Positions 37,698 to 50,900 of a stretch of 64,000 nucleotides of DNA are shown one piece after another. This DNA is from Xylocopa sonorina (Eukaryota; Arthropoda; Insecta; Hymenoptera; Apidae): NCBI RefSeq assembly GCF_050948175.1, contig NW_027490110.1:1054001-1118000 (forward strand), given 5' to 3'. Every line of letters begins with the position of its first letter. The stretch's first letter is position 1. The position numbers and the translations under genes were made by a program. The notes under the pieces were generated by a model. That model was not told where the DNA came from, ran no database searches, and worked only from the letters and a program-made list of their open reading frames with translations.

Positions 37698-39422
37698 ATG
37701 AAACATAGGAATGAGATGCGATATCGCGTTTTAAGAATCATAAAAACTCTATTGCTACGATACGTAGACATCTGCAAACGCTATTTCCTTGCAAGGAAGT
37801 GTCGCATTTACATTCATTTGAATCGTAGACGAGGAATACATAACACTTCGCAAATCATATTATATCTTACCATGAAACATAGAAATGTGATGCGATATCG
37901 CGTTTTAAGAAGCATTAGGAATCTATTGCTACGATACGTAGACATCTGCAAACGCTATTTCTTTGCAAGGAAGTGTCGCATTTACATTCATTTGAAGTGT
38001 AGACGAGGAATACATAACACTTCGCAAATCATATTATATCTTACCATGAAACATAGAAATGAGATGCGATATCGCGTTTTAAGAAGCATTAGAAATCTAT
38101 TGCTACGATACGTAGACATCTGCAAACGCTATTTCCTTACAAGGAAGTTTCGCATTTACATTCATTTGAAGTGTAGACGAGGAATGCATAACACTTCGCA
38201 AATCATATTATATCTTACCATGAAACATAGAATTGAGATGCGATATCGCGTTTTAAGAATCATAAGAACTCCATTGCTACGATACGTAGACATCTGCAAA
38301 CGCTATTTCCTTGCAAGGAAGTGTCGCATTCACAATCATTTGGAGTGTAGACGAGGAATACATAACACTTCGCAAATCATATTATATCTTACCGTGAAAT
38401 ATAGAAATGAGATGCGATATCGTGTTTTAAGAAGCATAAGAACTCTATTGCTTCGATACGTAGACATCTGCAAACGCTATTTGCTTGCAAGGATGTGTCG
38501 CATTTACATTCATTTGAAGTGTAGACGAGGAATACATAACACTTCGCAAATCATATTATATCTTACCATGAAACATAGAAATGAGATGCGATATCGCGTT
38601 TTAAGGATCATAAGACCTCTATTGCTACGATACGTAGTCATCTGCAAACGCTATTTGCTTGCAAGGATGTGTCGCATTTACATTCATTTGAAGTGTAGAC
38701 GAGGAATACATAACACTTCGCAAATCATATTATATCCTACCATGAAACATAGAAATGTGATGCGATATCGAGTTTTAAGAATCATAAAAACTCTATTGCT
38801 ACGATACGTAGACATCTGCAAACGCTATTTCCTTGCAAGGAAGTGTCGCATTTACATTCATTTGAAGTGTAGACGAGGAATACATAACACTTCGCAAAAC
38901 ATATTATATCTTACCGTGAAATATAGAAATGAGATGCGATATCGTGTTTTAAGAAGCATAAGAACTCTATTGCTTCGATACGTAGACATCTGCAAACGCT
39001 ATTTGCTTGCAAGGATGTGTCGCATTTACATTCATTTGAAGTGTAGACGAGGAATACATAACACTTCGCAAATCATATTATATCTTACCATGAAACATAG
39101 AAATGAGATGCGATATCGCGTTTTAAGAATCATAAGAACTCTATTGCTACGATACGTAGTCATCTGCAAACGCTATTTCCTAGCGAGGAAGTGTGGCATT
39201 CACATTCATTTGAAGTGTAGACGAGGAATACATAACACTTCGCAAATCATATTATATCTTACCATGGAACATAGAAATGAGATGCGATATCGCGTTTTAA
39301 GAATCATAAAAACTCTATTGCTACGATACGTAGACATCTGCAAACGCTATTTCCTTGCAAGGAAGTGTCGCATTTACATTCATTTGAATCGTAGACGTGG
39401 AATGCATAACACTTCGCAATGA
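37698..39422 (+). repeat. Fused Q and R blocks, copy 5 (10 monomers)
   Basis: Q monomers 1-6 are followed by a P12/R1 hybrid with CGCAAAACATATT, then directly by R4, R5 and R6. R2 and R3 are missing. The switch out of R1 falls between CGCAAAACAT and GATATCGTGTTTTAAG, at about 38900-38945. The closing B monomer and the following S block are normal. Confidence 0.82.
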
Positions 39423-42400
39423 ATATTATATCTTTTCATGAAACATAGATATGAAATGCAATATCTCGTTTTAAGAAGAAATTTGAACTCTATTGCTACG
39501 ATACCTAGACATCTGCAGACGATATTTCCTAGCAAGGAAGTGTCGCATTCACAATCATTTGGAGTGTAGACGAGGAATACATGACACTTCGCAAATCATG
39601 TTATATCTTACCATGAAATATAGAAATGAGATGCGATATCGCGTTTTAAGAAGCATTAGAAATCTATTGCTACGATACGTAGACATCTGCAAACGCTATT
39701 TCCTTGCAAGGAAGTGTCGCATTTACATTCATTTGAATCGTAGACGTGGAATGCATAACACTTCGCAATGAATATTATATCTTATCATGAAACATAGATA
39801 TGAGATGCAATATCTCGTTTTAAGAAGCATTTGAACTCTATTGCTACGATACCTAGACATCTGCAGACGCTATTTCCTAGCAAGGAAGTGTCGCATTTAC
39901 ATTCATTTGAAGTGTAGACGAGAAATACATGACACTTCGCAAATCATGTTATATCTTACCATGAAATATAGAAATGAGATGCGATATCGCGTTTTAAGAA
40001 GCATTAGAAAGCTAATGCTACGATACGTAGACATCTGCAAACGCTATTTCCTAGCGAGGAAGTATCGCATTCACATTCATTTGAAGTGTAGACGAGGAAT
40101 ACATAACACTTCGCAAATCATATTATATCTTACCATGAAACATAGAAATGAGATGCGATATCGCGTTACAAGAAGCATTAGAAATCTATTGCTACGATAC
40201 GTAGACATCTGCAAACGCTATTTCCTTGCTAGGAAGTTTCGCATTTACATTCATTTGAAGTGTAGACGAGGAATGCATAACACTTCGCAAATCGTATTGT
40301 ATCTTACCATGAAACATAGAATTGAGATGCGATATCGCGTTTTAAGAATCATAAGAACTCCATTGCTACGATACGTAGACATCTGCAAACGCTATTTCCT
40401 TGCAAGGAAGTGTCGCATTCACAATCATTTGGAGTGTAGACGAGGAATACATAACACTTCGCAAATCATATTATATCTTACCGTGAAATATAGAAATGAG
40501 ATGCGAAATCGAGTTTTAAGAATCATAAAAACTCTATTGCTACGATACGTAGACATCTGCAAACGCTATTTCCTTGCAAGGAAGTGTCGCATTTACATTC
40601 ATTTGAATCGTAGACGAGGAATGCATAACACTTCGCAATGAATATTATATCTTACCATGAAACATAGAAATGAGATGCGATATCGCGTTTCAAGAATCAT
40701 AAGAACTCTATTGCTTCGATACGTAGACATCTGCAAACGCTATTTGCCTGCAAGGAAGTGTCGCATTTACATTCATTTGAAGTGTAGACGAGGAATACAT
40801 AACACTTCGCAAATCATATTATATCTTACCATGAAACATAGAAATGCGATGCGATATCGCGTTTTAAGGATCATAAGAACTCTATTGCTACGATACCTAG
40901 ATATCTGCAGACACTATTTCCTATCAAGGAAGTGTCGCAATTACATTCATTTGAAGTGTAGACGAGGAATACATAACACTTCGCAAATCATATTATATCT
41001 TACCATGAAACATAGAAATGAGATGCGATATCGCGTTTTAAGAAGCTTTAGAAAGCTATTGCTTCGGTACGTAGACATCTGCAAACGCTATTTCCTTGCA
41101 AGGAAGTGTCGCATTTGCATTCATTTGAATCGTAGACGAGGAATGCATAACACTTCGCAATGAATATTATATCTTATCATGAAACATAGATATGAGATGC
41201 AATATCTCGCTTTAAGAAGCAATTGAACTCTATTGCTACGATACCTAGACATCTGCAGACGCTATTTCCTAGCAAGGAAGTGTCGCATTTACATTCATTT
41301 GAAGTGTAGACGAGAAATACATGACACTTCGCAAATCATGTTATATCTTACCATGAAAGATAGAAATGAGATGCGATATCGCGTTTTAAGCATTAGAAAG
41401 CTAATGCTACGATACGTAGACATCTGCAAACGCTATTTCCTAGCGAGGAAGTATCGCATTCACATTCATTTGAAGTGTAGACGAGGAATACATAACACTT
41501 CGCAAATCATATTATATCTTACCATGAAACATAGAAATGAGATGCGATATCGCGTTTTAAGAATCATAAAGACTCTATTGCTACGATACGTAGACACCTG
41601 CAATCGCTATTTCCTAGCGCGGAAGTGTGGCATTCACATTCATTTGAAGTGTAGACGAGGAATACATAACACTTCGCAAATCATATTATATCTTACCATG
41701 AAACATAGTAATGGGATGCGATATCGCGTTTTAAGAATCATAAAAACTCTATCGCTACGATACGTAGACATCTGCAAACGCTATTTCCTTTCAAGGAAGT
41801 GCCGACCTTACATTCATTTGAATCGTAGGCGAGGAATGCTTAACACTTCGCAATGAATATTATATCTTGTCATGAAACATAGATATGAGATGTAATATCT
41901 CGTTTCAAGAAGCATTTGAACTCTATTGCTACGATACCTAGACATCTGCAGACGCTATATCCTAGCAAGGAAGTGTCGCATTTACATTCATTTGAAGTGT
42001 AGACGAGAAATACATGACACTTCGCAAATCATGTTATATCTTACCATGAAATATAGAAATGAGATGCGATATCGCGTTTTAAGAAGCATTAGAAAGCTAA
42101 TGCTACGATACGTAGACATCTGCAAACGCTATTTACTAGCGAGGAAGTATCGCATTCGCATTCATTTGAAGTGTAGACGAGGAATATATAACACTTCGCA
42201 AATCATATTATATCTTACCATGAAACATAGAAATGAGATGCGACATCGCGTTTTAAGAAGCATTAGAAAGCTATTGCTACGATACGTAGACATCTGCAAA
42301 CGCTATTTCCTAGCGAGGAAGTATCGCATTCACATTCATTTGAAGTGTAGACGAGGAATACATAACACTTCGCAAATCATATTGTATTTTACCATGAAAC

Positions 42401-42621
42401 ATAGAAATGAGATGCGATATCGCGTTTTAAGAATCATAAAAACTCTATTGCTACGATACGTAGACATCTGCAAACGCTATTTCCTTGCAAGGAAGTGTCG
42501 CATTTACATTCATTTGAATCGTAGACGTGGAATGCATAACACTTCGCAATGAATATTATATCTTATCATGAAACATAGATATGAGATGCAATATCTCGTT
42601 TTAAGCAGCATTTGAACTCTA

Positions 42622-42899
42622 TTGCTACGATACCTAGACATCTGCAGACGCTATTTCCTAGCAAGGAAGTGTCGCATTTACATTCATTTGAAGTGTAGAC
42701 GAGGAATACATAACACTTCGCAAATCATATTATATCTTACCATGAACCATAGAAATGAGATGCGATATCGCGTTTTAAGAAGCATTAGAACTCTATTGTT
42801 ACGATAGGTAGACATCTGTAAACGCTATTTCCTTGCAAGGAAGTGTCGCATTTACATTCATTTAAATCGTAGATGAGGAATGCATAACACTTCGCAATG
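42622..42899 (+). repeat. Z-type monomer (GATAGGTAG variant), first example
   Basis: After one A-type monomer comes a unit with TACGATAGGTAGAC and CTGTAAACGC, which puts a TAG stop in the frame. Here it begins TTGTTACG and has ATTTAAATCG and GTAGATGAGG. The same linked pair of changes occurs again at about 52198, 59152, 62629 and 63847 but not to the left of 42.7 kb, tying the end of HOR copy 5 to the right section. Confidence 0.8.
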
Positions 42900-44988
42900 A
42901 ATATTATATCTTATCATGAAACATAGATATGAGATGCAATATCTCGTTTTAAGAAGCATTTGAACTCTATTGCTTCGTTACGTAGACATCTGCAGACGCT
43001 ATTTCCTTGCTAGGAAGAGTCGCATTTACATTCACTTGAAGTGTAGACGATGAATACATAACACTTCGCAAATCATGTTATATCTTACCATGAAACATAG
43101 AAATGAGATGCGATATCGCGTTTTAAGAAGCATTAGAACTCTATTGCTACGATACCTAGACATCTGCAAACGCTATTTCCTTGCAAGGAAGTGTCGTATT
43201 TACATTCATTTGAATCGTAGACGAGGAATGCATAACACTTCGCAGTGAATATTATATCTTATCATGAAACATAGAAATGCGATGCGATATCGCGTTTTAA
43301 GGATCATAAGAACTCTATTGCTACGATACCTAGACATCTGCAGACACTATTTCCTATCAAGGAAGTGTCGCAATTACATTCATTTGAAGTGTAGACAAGG
43401 AATATATAACACTTCGCAAATCATATTATATCTTACCATGAAACATAGAAATGAGATGCGATATCGCGTTTTAAGAAGCATTAGAACTCTATTGCTACGA
43501 TACCTAGACATCTGCAAACGCTATTTCCTTGCAAGGAAGTGTCGTATTTACATTCATTTGAATCGTAGACGAGGAATGCATAACACTTCGCAATGAATAT
43601 TATATCTTATCATGAAACATAGAAATGAGATGCGATATCGCGTTTTAAGAATCATAAGAACTCTATTGCTACGATACGTAGACATCTGCAGACGCTATTT
43701 CCTTGCAAGGAAGTGTCGCATTTACATTCATTTGAAGTGTAGACAAGGAATATATAACACTTCGCAAATCATATTATATCTTACCATGAAACATAGAAAT
43801 GAGATGCGATATCGCGTTTTAAGAAGCATTAGAACTCTATTGCTACGATACCTAGACATCTGCAAACGCTATTTCCTAGCGAGGAAGTGTCGCTTTCACA
43901 TTCATTTGAAGTGTAGACGAGGAATACATAACCATTCGCAAATCATATTATATCTTACCATGAAACATAGAAATGAGATGCGATATCGCGTTTTAAGAAG
44001 CATTAGAATGCTATCGCTACGATGCCTAGACATCTGCAGACACTATTTCCGAGCAAGGAAGTGTCGCAATTACATTCATTTGAAGTGTAGACGAGGAATA
44101 CATACCACTTCGCAAATCATATTATATCTTACCATGAAACATAGAAATGAGATGCGATATCGCGTTTTAAGAAGCATTAGAACTCTATCGCTACGATACC
44201 TAGACATCTGCAGACACTATTTCCTAGCAAGGAAGTGCCGCATTTACATTCATTTGAAGTGTAGACGAGGAATATATAACACTTCGCAAATCATATTATA
44301 TCTTACCATGAAACATAGAAATGAGATGCGATATCGCGTTTTAAGAAGCATTAGAACTCTATCGCTACGATACCTAGACATCTGCAGACACTATTTCCTA
44401 GCAAGGAAGTGCCGCATTTACATTCATTTGAAGTGTAGACGAGGAATATATAACACTTCGCAAATCATATTATATCTTACCATGAAACATAGAAATGAGA
44501 TGCGATATCGCGTTTTAAGAAGCATTAGAAAGCTTTTGCTACGATACGTACACATCTGCAAACGCAATTTCCTAGCGAGGAAGTATCGCATTCACATTCA
44601 TTTGAAGTGTAGACGAGGAATACACAACACTTCGCAAATCATGTTATATCTTACCATGAAACATAGAAATGTGATGCGATATCGCGTTTTAAGAAGCATT
44701 AGGAATCTATTGCTACGATACGTAGACATCTGCAAACGCTATTTCTTTGCAAGGAAGTGTCGCATTTACATTCATTTGAAGTGTAGACGAGGAATACATA
44801 ACACTTCACAAATCATATTATATCTTACCGTGAAATATAGAAATGAGATGCGAAATCGAGTTTTAAGAATCATAAAAACTCTATTGCTACGATACGTAGA
44901 CATCTGCAAACGCTATTTCCTTGCAAGGAAGTGTCGCATTTACATTCATTTGAATCGTAGACGAGGAATGCATAACACTTCGCAATGA
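42900..44988 (+). repeat. HOR copy 6, partial: N O and start of P
   Basis: N (42900-43263), O (43264-43596) and the first five monomers of P (from 43612) are recognisable. The order then changes to GTACACATCTGC and TTCTTTGCAAGG monomers and a T-like end at 44988. The second P monomer reads CTACGATACC where copies 1-5 read CTACTATACC, and ACCATTCGC where they read ACCCTTCGC. This copy therefore either branched before the others acquired those changes or has been corrected by exchange. Confidence 0.8.
43612..44988 (+). repeat. Block P, copy 6, first part only
   Basis: P1-P5 are recognisable by their markers. The following monomers come from elsewhere: a GAAAGCTTTTGC/GTACACATC monomer with GCAATTTCCTAGC, a TTCTTTGC monomer, and a GCGAAATCGAG junction into a B monomer as at the end of block T. 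The frame stays open over 458 codons for the same trivial reason as elsewhere. Confidence 0.8.
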
Positions 44989-47900
44989 ATATTATATCTT
45001 ACCATGAAACATAGAAATGAGATGCGATATCGCGTTTTAAGAATCATAAGAACTCTATTGCTTCGATACGTAGACATCTGCAAACGCTATTTGCCTGCAA
45101 GGAAGTGTCGCATTTACATTCATTTGAAGTGTAGACGAGGAATACATAACACTTCGCAAATCATATTATATCTTACCATGAAACATAGAAATGCGATGCG
45201 ATATCGCGTTTTAAGGATCATAAGAACTCTATTGCTACGATACCTAGACATCTGCAGACACTATTTCCTATCAAGGAAGTGTCGCAATTACATTCATTTG
45301 AAGTGTAGACGAGGAATACATAACACTTCGCAAATCATATTATATCTTACCATGAAACATAGAAATGAGATGCGATATCGCGTTTTAAGAAGCTTTAGAA
45401 AGCTATTGCTTCGATACGTAGACATCTGCAAACGCTATTTCCTAGCGAGGAAGTATCGCATTCACATTCATTTGAAGTGTAGACGAGGAATACATAACAC
45501 TTCGCAAATCATATTATATCTTACCATGAAACATAGAAATGAGATGCGATATCGCGTTTTAAGAAGCATTAGAAATCTATTGCTACGATACGTAGACATC
45601 TGCAAACGCTATTTCCTCGCAAGGAAGTTTCGCATTTACATTCATTTGAAGTGTAGACGAGGAATGCATAACACTTCGCAAATCATATTATATCTTACCA
45701 TGAAACATAGAATTGAGATGCGATATCGCGTTTTAAGAATCATAAGAACTCCATTGCTACGATACGTAGACATCTGCAAACGCTATTTCCTTGCAAGGAA
45801 GTGTCGCATTCACAATCATTTGGAGTGTAGACGAGGAATACATAACACTTCGCAAATCATATTATATCTTACCGTGAAATATAGAAATGAGATGCGATAT
45901 CGTGTTTTAAGAAGCATAAGAACTCTATTGCTTCGATACGTAGACATCTGCAAACGCTATTTGCTTGCAAGGATGTGTCGCATTTACATTCATTTGAAGT
46001 GAAGACGAGGAATACATAACACTTCGCAAATCATATTATATCTTACCATGAAACATAGAAATGAGATGCGATATCGCGTTTTAAGAATCATAAGACCTCT
46101 ATTGCTACGATACGTAGTCATCTGCAAACGCTATTTGCTTGCAAGGAAGTGTCGCATTTACATTCATTTGAAGTGTAGACGAGGAATACATAACACTTCG
46201 CAAATCATATTATATCTTACCATGAAACATAGAAATGAGATGCGATATCGCGTTTTAAGAATCATAAGAACTCTATTGCTACGATACGTAGACATCTGCA
46301 ATCGCTATTTCCTAGCGTGGAAGTGTGGCATTCACATTCATTTGAAGTGTAGACGAGGAATACATAACACTTCGCAAATCATATTATATCTTACCATGAA
46401 ACATAGTAATGGGATGCGATATCGCGTTTTAAGAATCATAAATACTCTATTGCTACGATACGTAGACATCTGCAAACGCTATTTCCTTTCAAGGAAGTGC
46501 CGACCTTACATTCATTTGAATCGTAGGCGAGGAATGCTTAACACTTCGCAATGAATATTATATCTTGTCATGAAACATAGATATGAGATGTAATATCTCG
46601 TTTCAAGAAGCATTTGAACTCCATTGCTACGATACGTAGACATCTGCAAACGCTATTTCCTAGCAAGGAAGTGTCGCATTTACATTCATTTAAAGTGTAG
46701 ACGAGGAATACATGACACTTCGCAAATCATATTATATCTTACCATGAAACATAGAAATGATATGCGATATCGCGTTTTAAGAAGCATTAGAAAGCTATTG
46801 CTACGATACGTAGACATCAGCAAGCGCTATTTCCTAGCGAGGAAGTATCGCATTTACATTCATTTGAATCGTAGACGAGGAATGCATAACGCTTCGCAAT
46901 GAATATTATATCTTACCATAAAACATAGAAATGAGATGAGATATCGCGTTTTAAGAATCATAAGAACCGTATTGCTTCGATACGTAGACATCTGCAAACG
47001 CTATTTGCTTGCAAGGAAGTGTCGCATTTACATTCATTTGAAGTGTAGACGAGGAATACATAACACTTCGCAAATCATATTATATCTTACCATGAAACAT
47101 AGAAATGAGATGCGATATCGCGTTTTAAGAATCATAAGAACTCTATTGCTACGATACGTAGACATCTGCAATCGCTATTTCCTAGCGTGGAAGTGTGGCA
47201 TTCACATTCATTTGAAGTGTAGACGAGGAATACATAACACTTTGCAAATCATATTATATCTTACCATGAAACATAGTAATGGGATGCGATATCGCGTTTT
47301 AAGAATCATAAATACTCTATTGCTACGATACGTAGACATCTGCAAACGCTATTTCCTTTCAAGGAAGTGCCGACCTTACATTCATTTGAATCGTAGGCGA
47401 GGAATGCTTAACACTTCGCAATGAATATTATATCTTGTCATGAAACATAGATATGAGATGTAATATCTCGTTTCAAGAAGCATTTGAACTCCATTGCTAC
47501 GATACGTAGACATCTGCAAACGCTATTTCCTAGCAAGGAAGTGTCGCATTTACATTCATTTGAAGTGTAGACGAGGAATACATGACACTTCGCAAATCAT
47601 ATTATATCTTACCATGAAACATAGAAAAGAGATGCGATATCGCGTTCTAAGAAGCATTAGAAAGCTATTGCTACGATACGTAGACATCTGCAAACGCTAT
47701 TTCCTAGCGAGGAAGTATCGCATTCACATTCATTTGAAGCGTAGACGAGGAATACATAACACTTCGCAAATCATGTTATATCTTACCATGAAACATAGAA
47801 ATGAGATGCGATATCGCGTTTTAAGAAGCATTTGAACTCTATTGCTTCGATACGTAGACATCTGCAAACGATATTTCCTTGCTAGGAAGTGTCGCATTTA

Positions 47901-50900
47901 CATTCACTTGAAGTGTAGACGAGGAATACATAACACTTCGCAAATCATATTTTATCTTACCATGAAACATAGAAATGAGATGCGATATCGCGTTTTAAGA
48001 AGCATTAGAAATCTATTGCTACGATACGTAGACATCTGCAAACGCTATTTCCTTGCTAGGAAGTTTCGCATTTACATTCATTTGAAGTGTAGACGAGGAA
48101 TGCATAACACTTCGCAAATCGTATTGTATCTTACCATGAAACATAGAATTGAGATGCGATATCGCGTTTTAAGAATCATAAGAACTCCATTGCTACGATA
48201 CGTAGACATCTGCAAACGCTATTTCCTTGCAAGGAAGTGTCGCATTCACAATCATTTGGAGTGTAGACGAGGAATACATAACACTTCGCAAATCATATTA
48301 TATCTTACCGTGAAATATAGAAATGAGATGCGAAATCGAGTTTTAAGAATCATAAAAACTCTATTGCTACGATACGTAGACATCTGCAAACGCTATTTCC
48401 TTGCAAGGAAGTGTCGCATTTACATTCATTTGAATCGTAGACGAGGAATGCATAACACTTCGCAATGAATATTATATCTTACCATGAAACATAGAAATGA
48501 GATGCGATATCGCGTTTTAAGAATCATAAGAACTCTATTGCTTCGATACGTAGACATCTGCAAACGCTATTTGCCTGCAAGGAAGTGTCGCATTTACATT
48601 CATTTGAAGTGTAGTCGAGGAATACATAACACTTCGCAAATCATATTATATCTTACCATGAAACATAGAAATGCGATGCGATATCGCGTTTTAAGGATCA
48701 TAAGAACTCTATTGCTACGATACCTAGACATCTGCAGACACTATTTCCTATCAAGGAAGTGTCGCAATTACATTCATTTGAAGTGTAGACGAGGAATACA
48801 TAACACTTCGCAAATCATATTATATCTTACCATGAAACATAGAAATGAGATGCGATATCGCGTTTTAAGAAGCTTTAGAAAGCTATTGCTTCGATACGTA
48901 GACATCTGCAAACGCTATTTCCTAGCGAGGAAGTATCGCATTCACATTCATTTGAAGTGTAGACGAGGAATACATAACACTTCGCAAATCATATTATATC
49001 TTACCATGAAACATAGAAATGAGATGCGATATCGCGTTTTAAGAAGCATTAGAAATCTATTGCTACGATACGTAGACATCTGCAAACGCTATTTCCTTGC
49101 AAGGAAGTTTCGCATTTACATTCATTTGAAGTGTAGACGAGGAATGCATAACACTTCGCAAATCATATTATATCTTACCATGAAACATAGAATTGAGATG
49201 CGATATCGCGTTTTAAGAATCATAAGAACTCCATTGCTACGATACGTAGACATCTGCAAACGCTATTTCCTTGCAAGGAAGTGTCGCATTCACAACCATT
49301 TGGAGTGTAGACGAGGAATACATAACACTTCGCAAATCATATTATATCTTACCGTGAAATATAGAAATGAGATGCGATATCGTGTTTTAAGAAGCATAAG
49401 AACTCTATTGTTTCGATACGTAGACATCTGCAAACGCTATTTGCTTGCAAGGATGTGTCGCATTTACATTCGTTTGAAGTGTAGACGAGGAATACATAAC
49501 ACTTCGCAAATCATATTATATCTTACCATGAAACATAGAAATGAGATGCGATATCGCGTTTTAAGAAACATAAGACCTCTATTGCTACGATACGTAGTCA
49601 TCTGCAAACGCTATTTGCTTGCAAGGATGTGTCGCATTTACATTCATTTGAAGTGTAGACGAGGAATACATAACACTTCGCAAATCATATTATATCTTAC
49701 CATGAAACATAGAAATGAGATGCGATATCGCGTTTTAAGAATCATAAAAACTCTATTGCTACGATACGTAGACATCTGCAAACGCTATTTCCTTGCAAGG
49801 AAGTGTCGCATTTACATTCATTTGAATCGTAGACGTGGAATGAATAACACTTCGCAATGAATATTATATCTTATCATGAAACATAGAAATGAGATGCGAT
49901 ATCGCGTTTTAAGAATCATAAAAACTCTATTGCTACGATACGTAGACATCTGCAAACGCTATTTCCTTGCAAGGAAGTGTCGCATTTACATTCATTTGAA
50001 GTGTAGACGAGGAATACATAACACTTCGCAAATCATATTATATCTTACCGTGAAATATAGAAATGAGATGCGATATCGAGTTTTAAGAATCATAAAGACT
50101 CTATTGCTACGATACGTAGACATCTGCAAACGCTATTTCCTTGCAAGGAAGTGTCGCATTTACATTCATTTGAATCGTAGACGAGGAATGCATAACGCTT
50201 CGCAATGAATATTATATCTTACCATAAAACATAGAAATGAGATGCGATATCGCGTTTTAAGAATCATAAGAACCGTATTGCTTCGATACGTAGACATCTG
50301 CAAACGCTATTTGCTTGCAAGGAAGTGTCGCATTTACATTCATTTGAAGTGTAGACGAGGAATACATAACACTTCGCAAATCATATTATATCTTACCATG
50401 AAATATAGAAATGAGATGCGATATCGCGTTTTAAGAATCATAAGAACTCTATTGCTACGATACGTAGACATCTGCAATCGCTATTTCCTAGCGTGGAAGT
50501 GTGGCATTCACATTCATTTGAAGTGTAGACGAGGAATACATAACACTTCGCAAATCATATTATATCTTACCATGAAACATAGTAATGGGATGCGATATCG
50601 CGTTTTAAGAATCATAAAAACTCTATTGCTACGATACGCAGACATCTGCAAACGCTATTTCCTTTCAAGGAAGTGCCGACCTTACATTCATTTGAATCGT
50701 AGGCGAGGAATGCTTAACACTTCGCAATGAATATTATATCTTGTCATGAAACATAGATATGAGATGTAATATCTCGTTTCAAGAAGCATTTGAACTCTAT
50801 TGCTACGATACCTAGACATCTGCAGACGCTATTTCCTAGCAAGGAAGTGTCGCATTTACATTCATTTAAAGTGTAGACGAGGAATACATGACACTTCGCA

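Larger units (their letters stand above)
35421..42899 (+). repeat. HOR copy 5: N O P-3 Q/R S T U V W+
   Basis: This copy holds N (35421-35783), O (35784-36116), P missing three monomers (36132-37682), a fused Q and R block (37698-39422), S (39493-39771), T (39841-40641), U (40657-41163), V (41233-41856), an altered W (41926-42552) and two further monomers. The second of these carries TACGATAGGTAGAC with CTGTAAAC. In P, the eighth monomer passes into the eleventh, so monomers 9-11 are gone (522 bp). From O to the next O is 7480 bp, or 43 x 174 minus 2, matching the block sum. Translations of T, U and V are the same as in copy 2. Confidence 0.85.
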
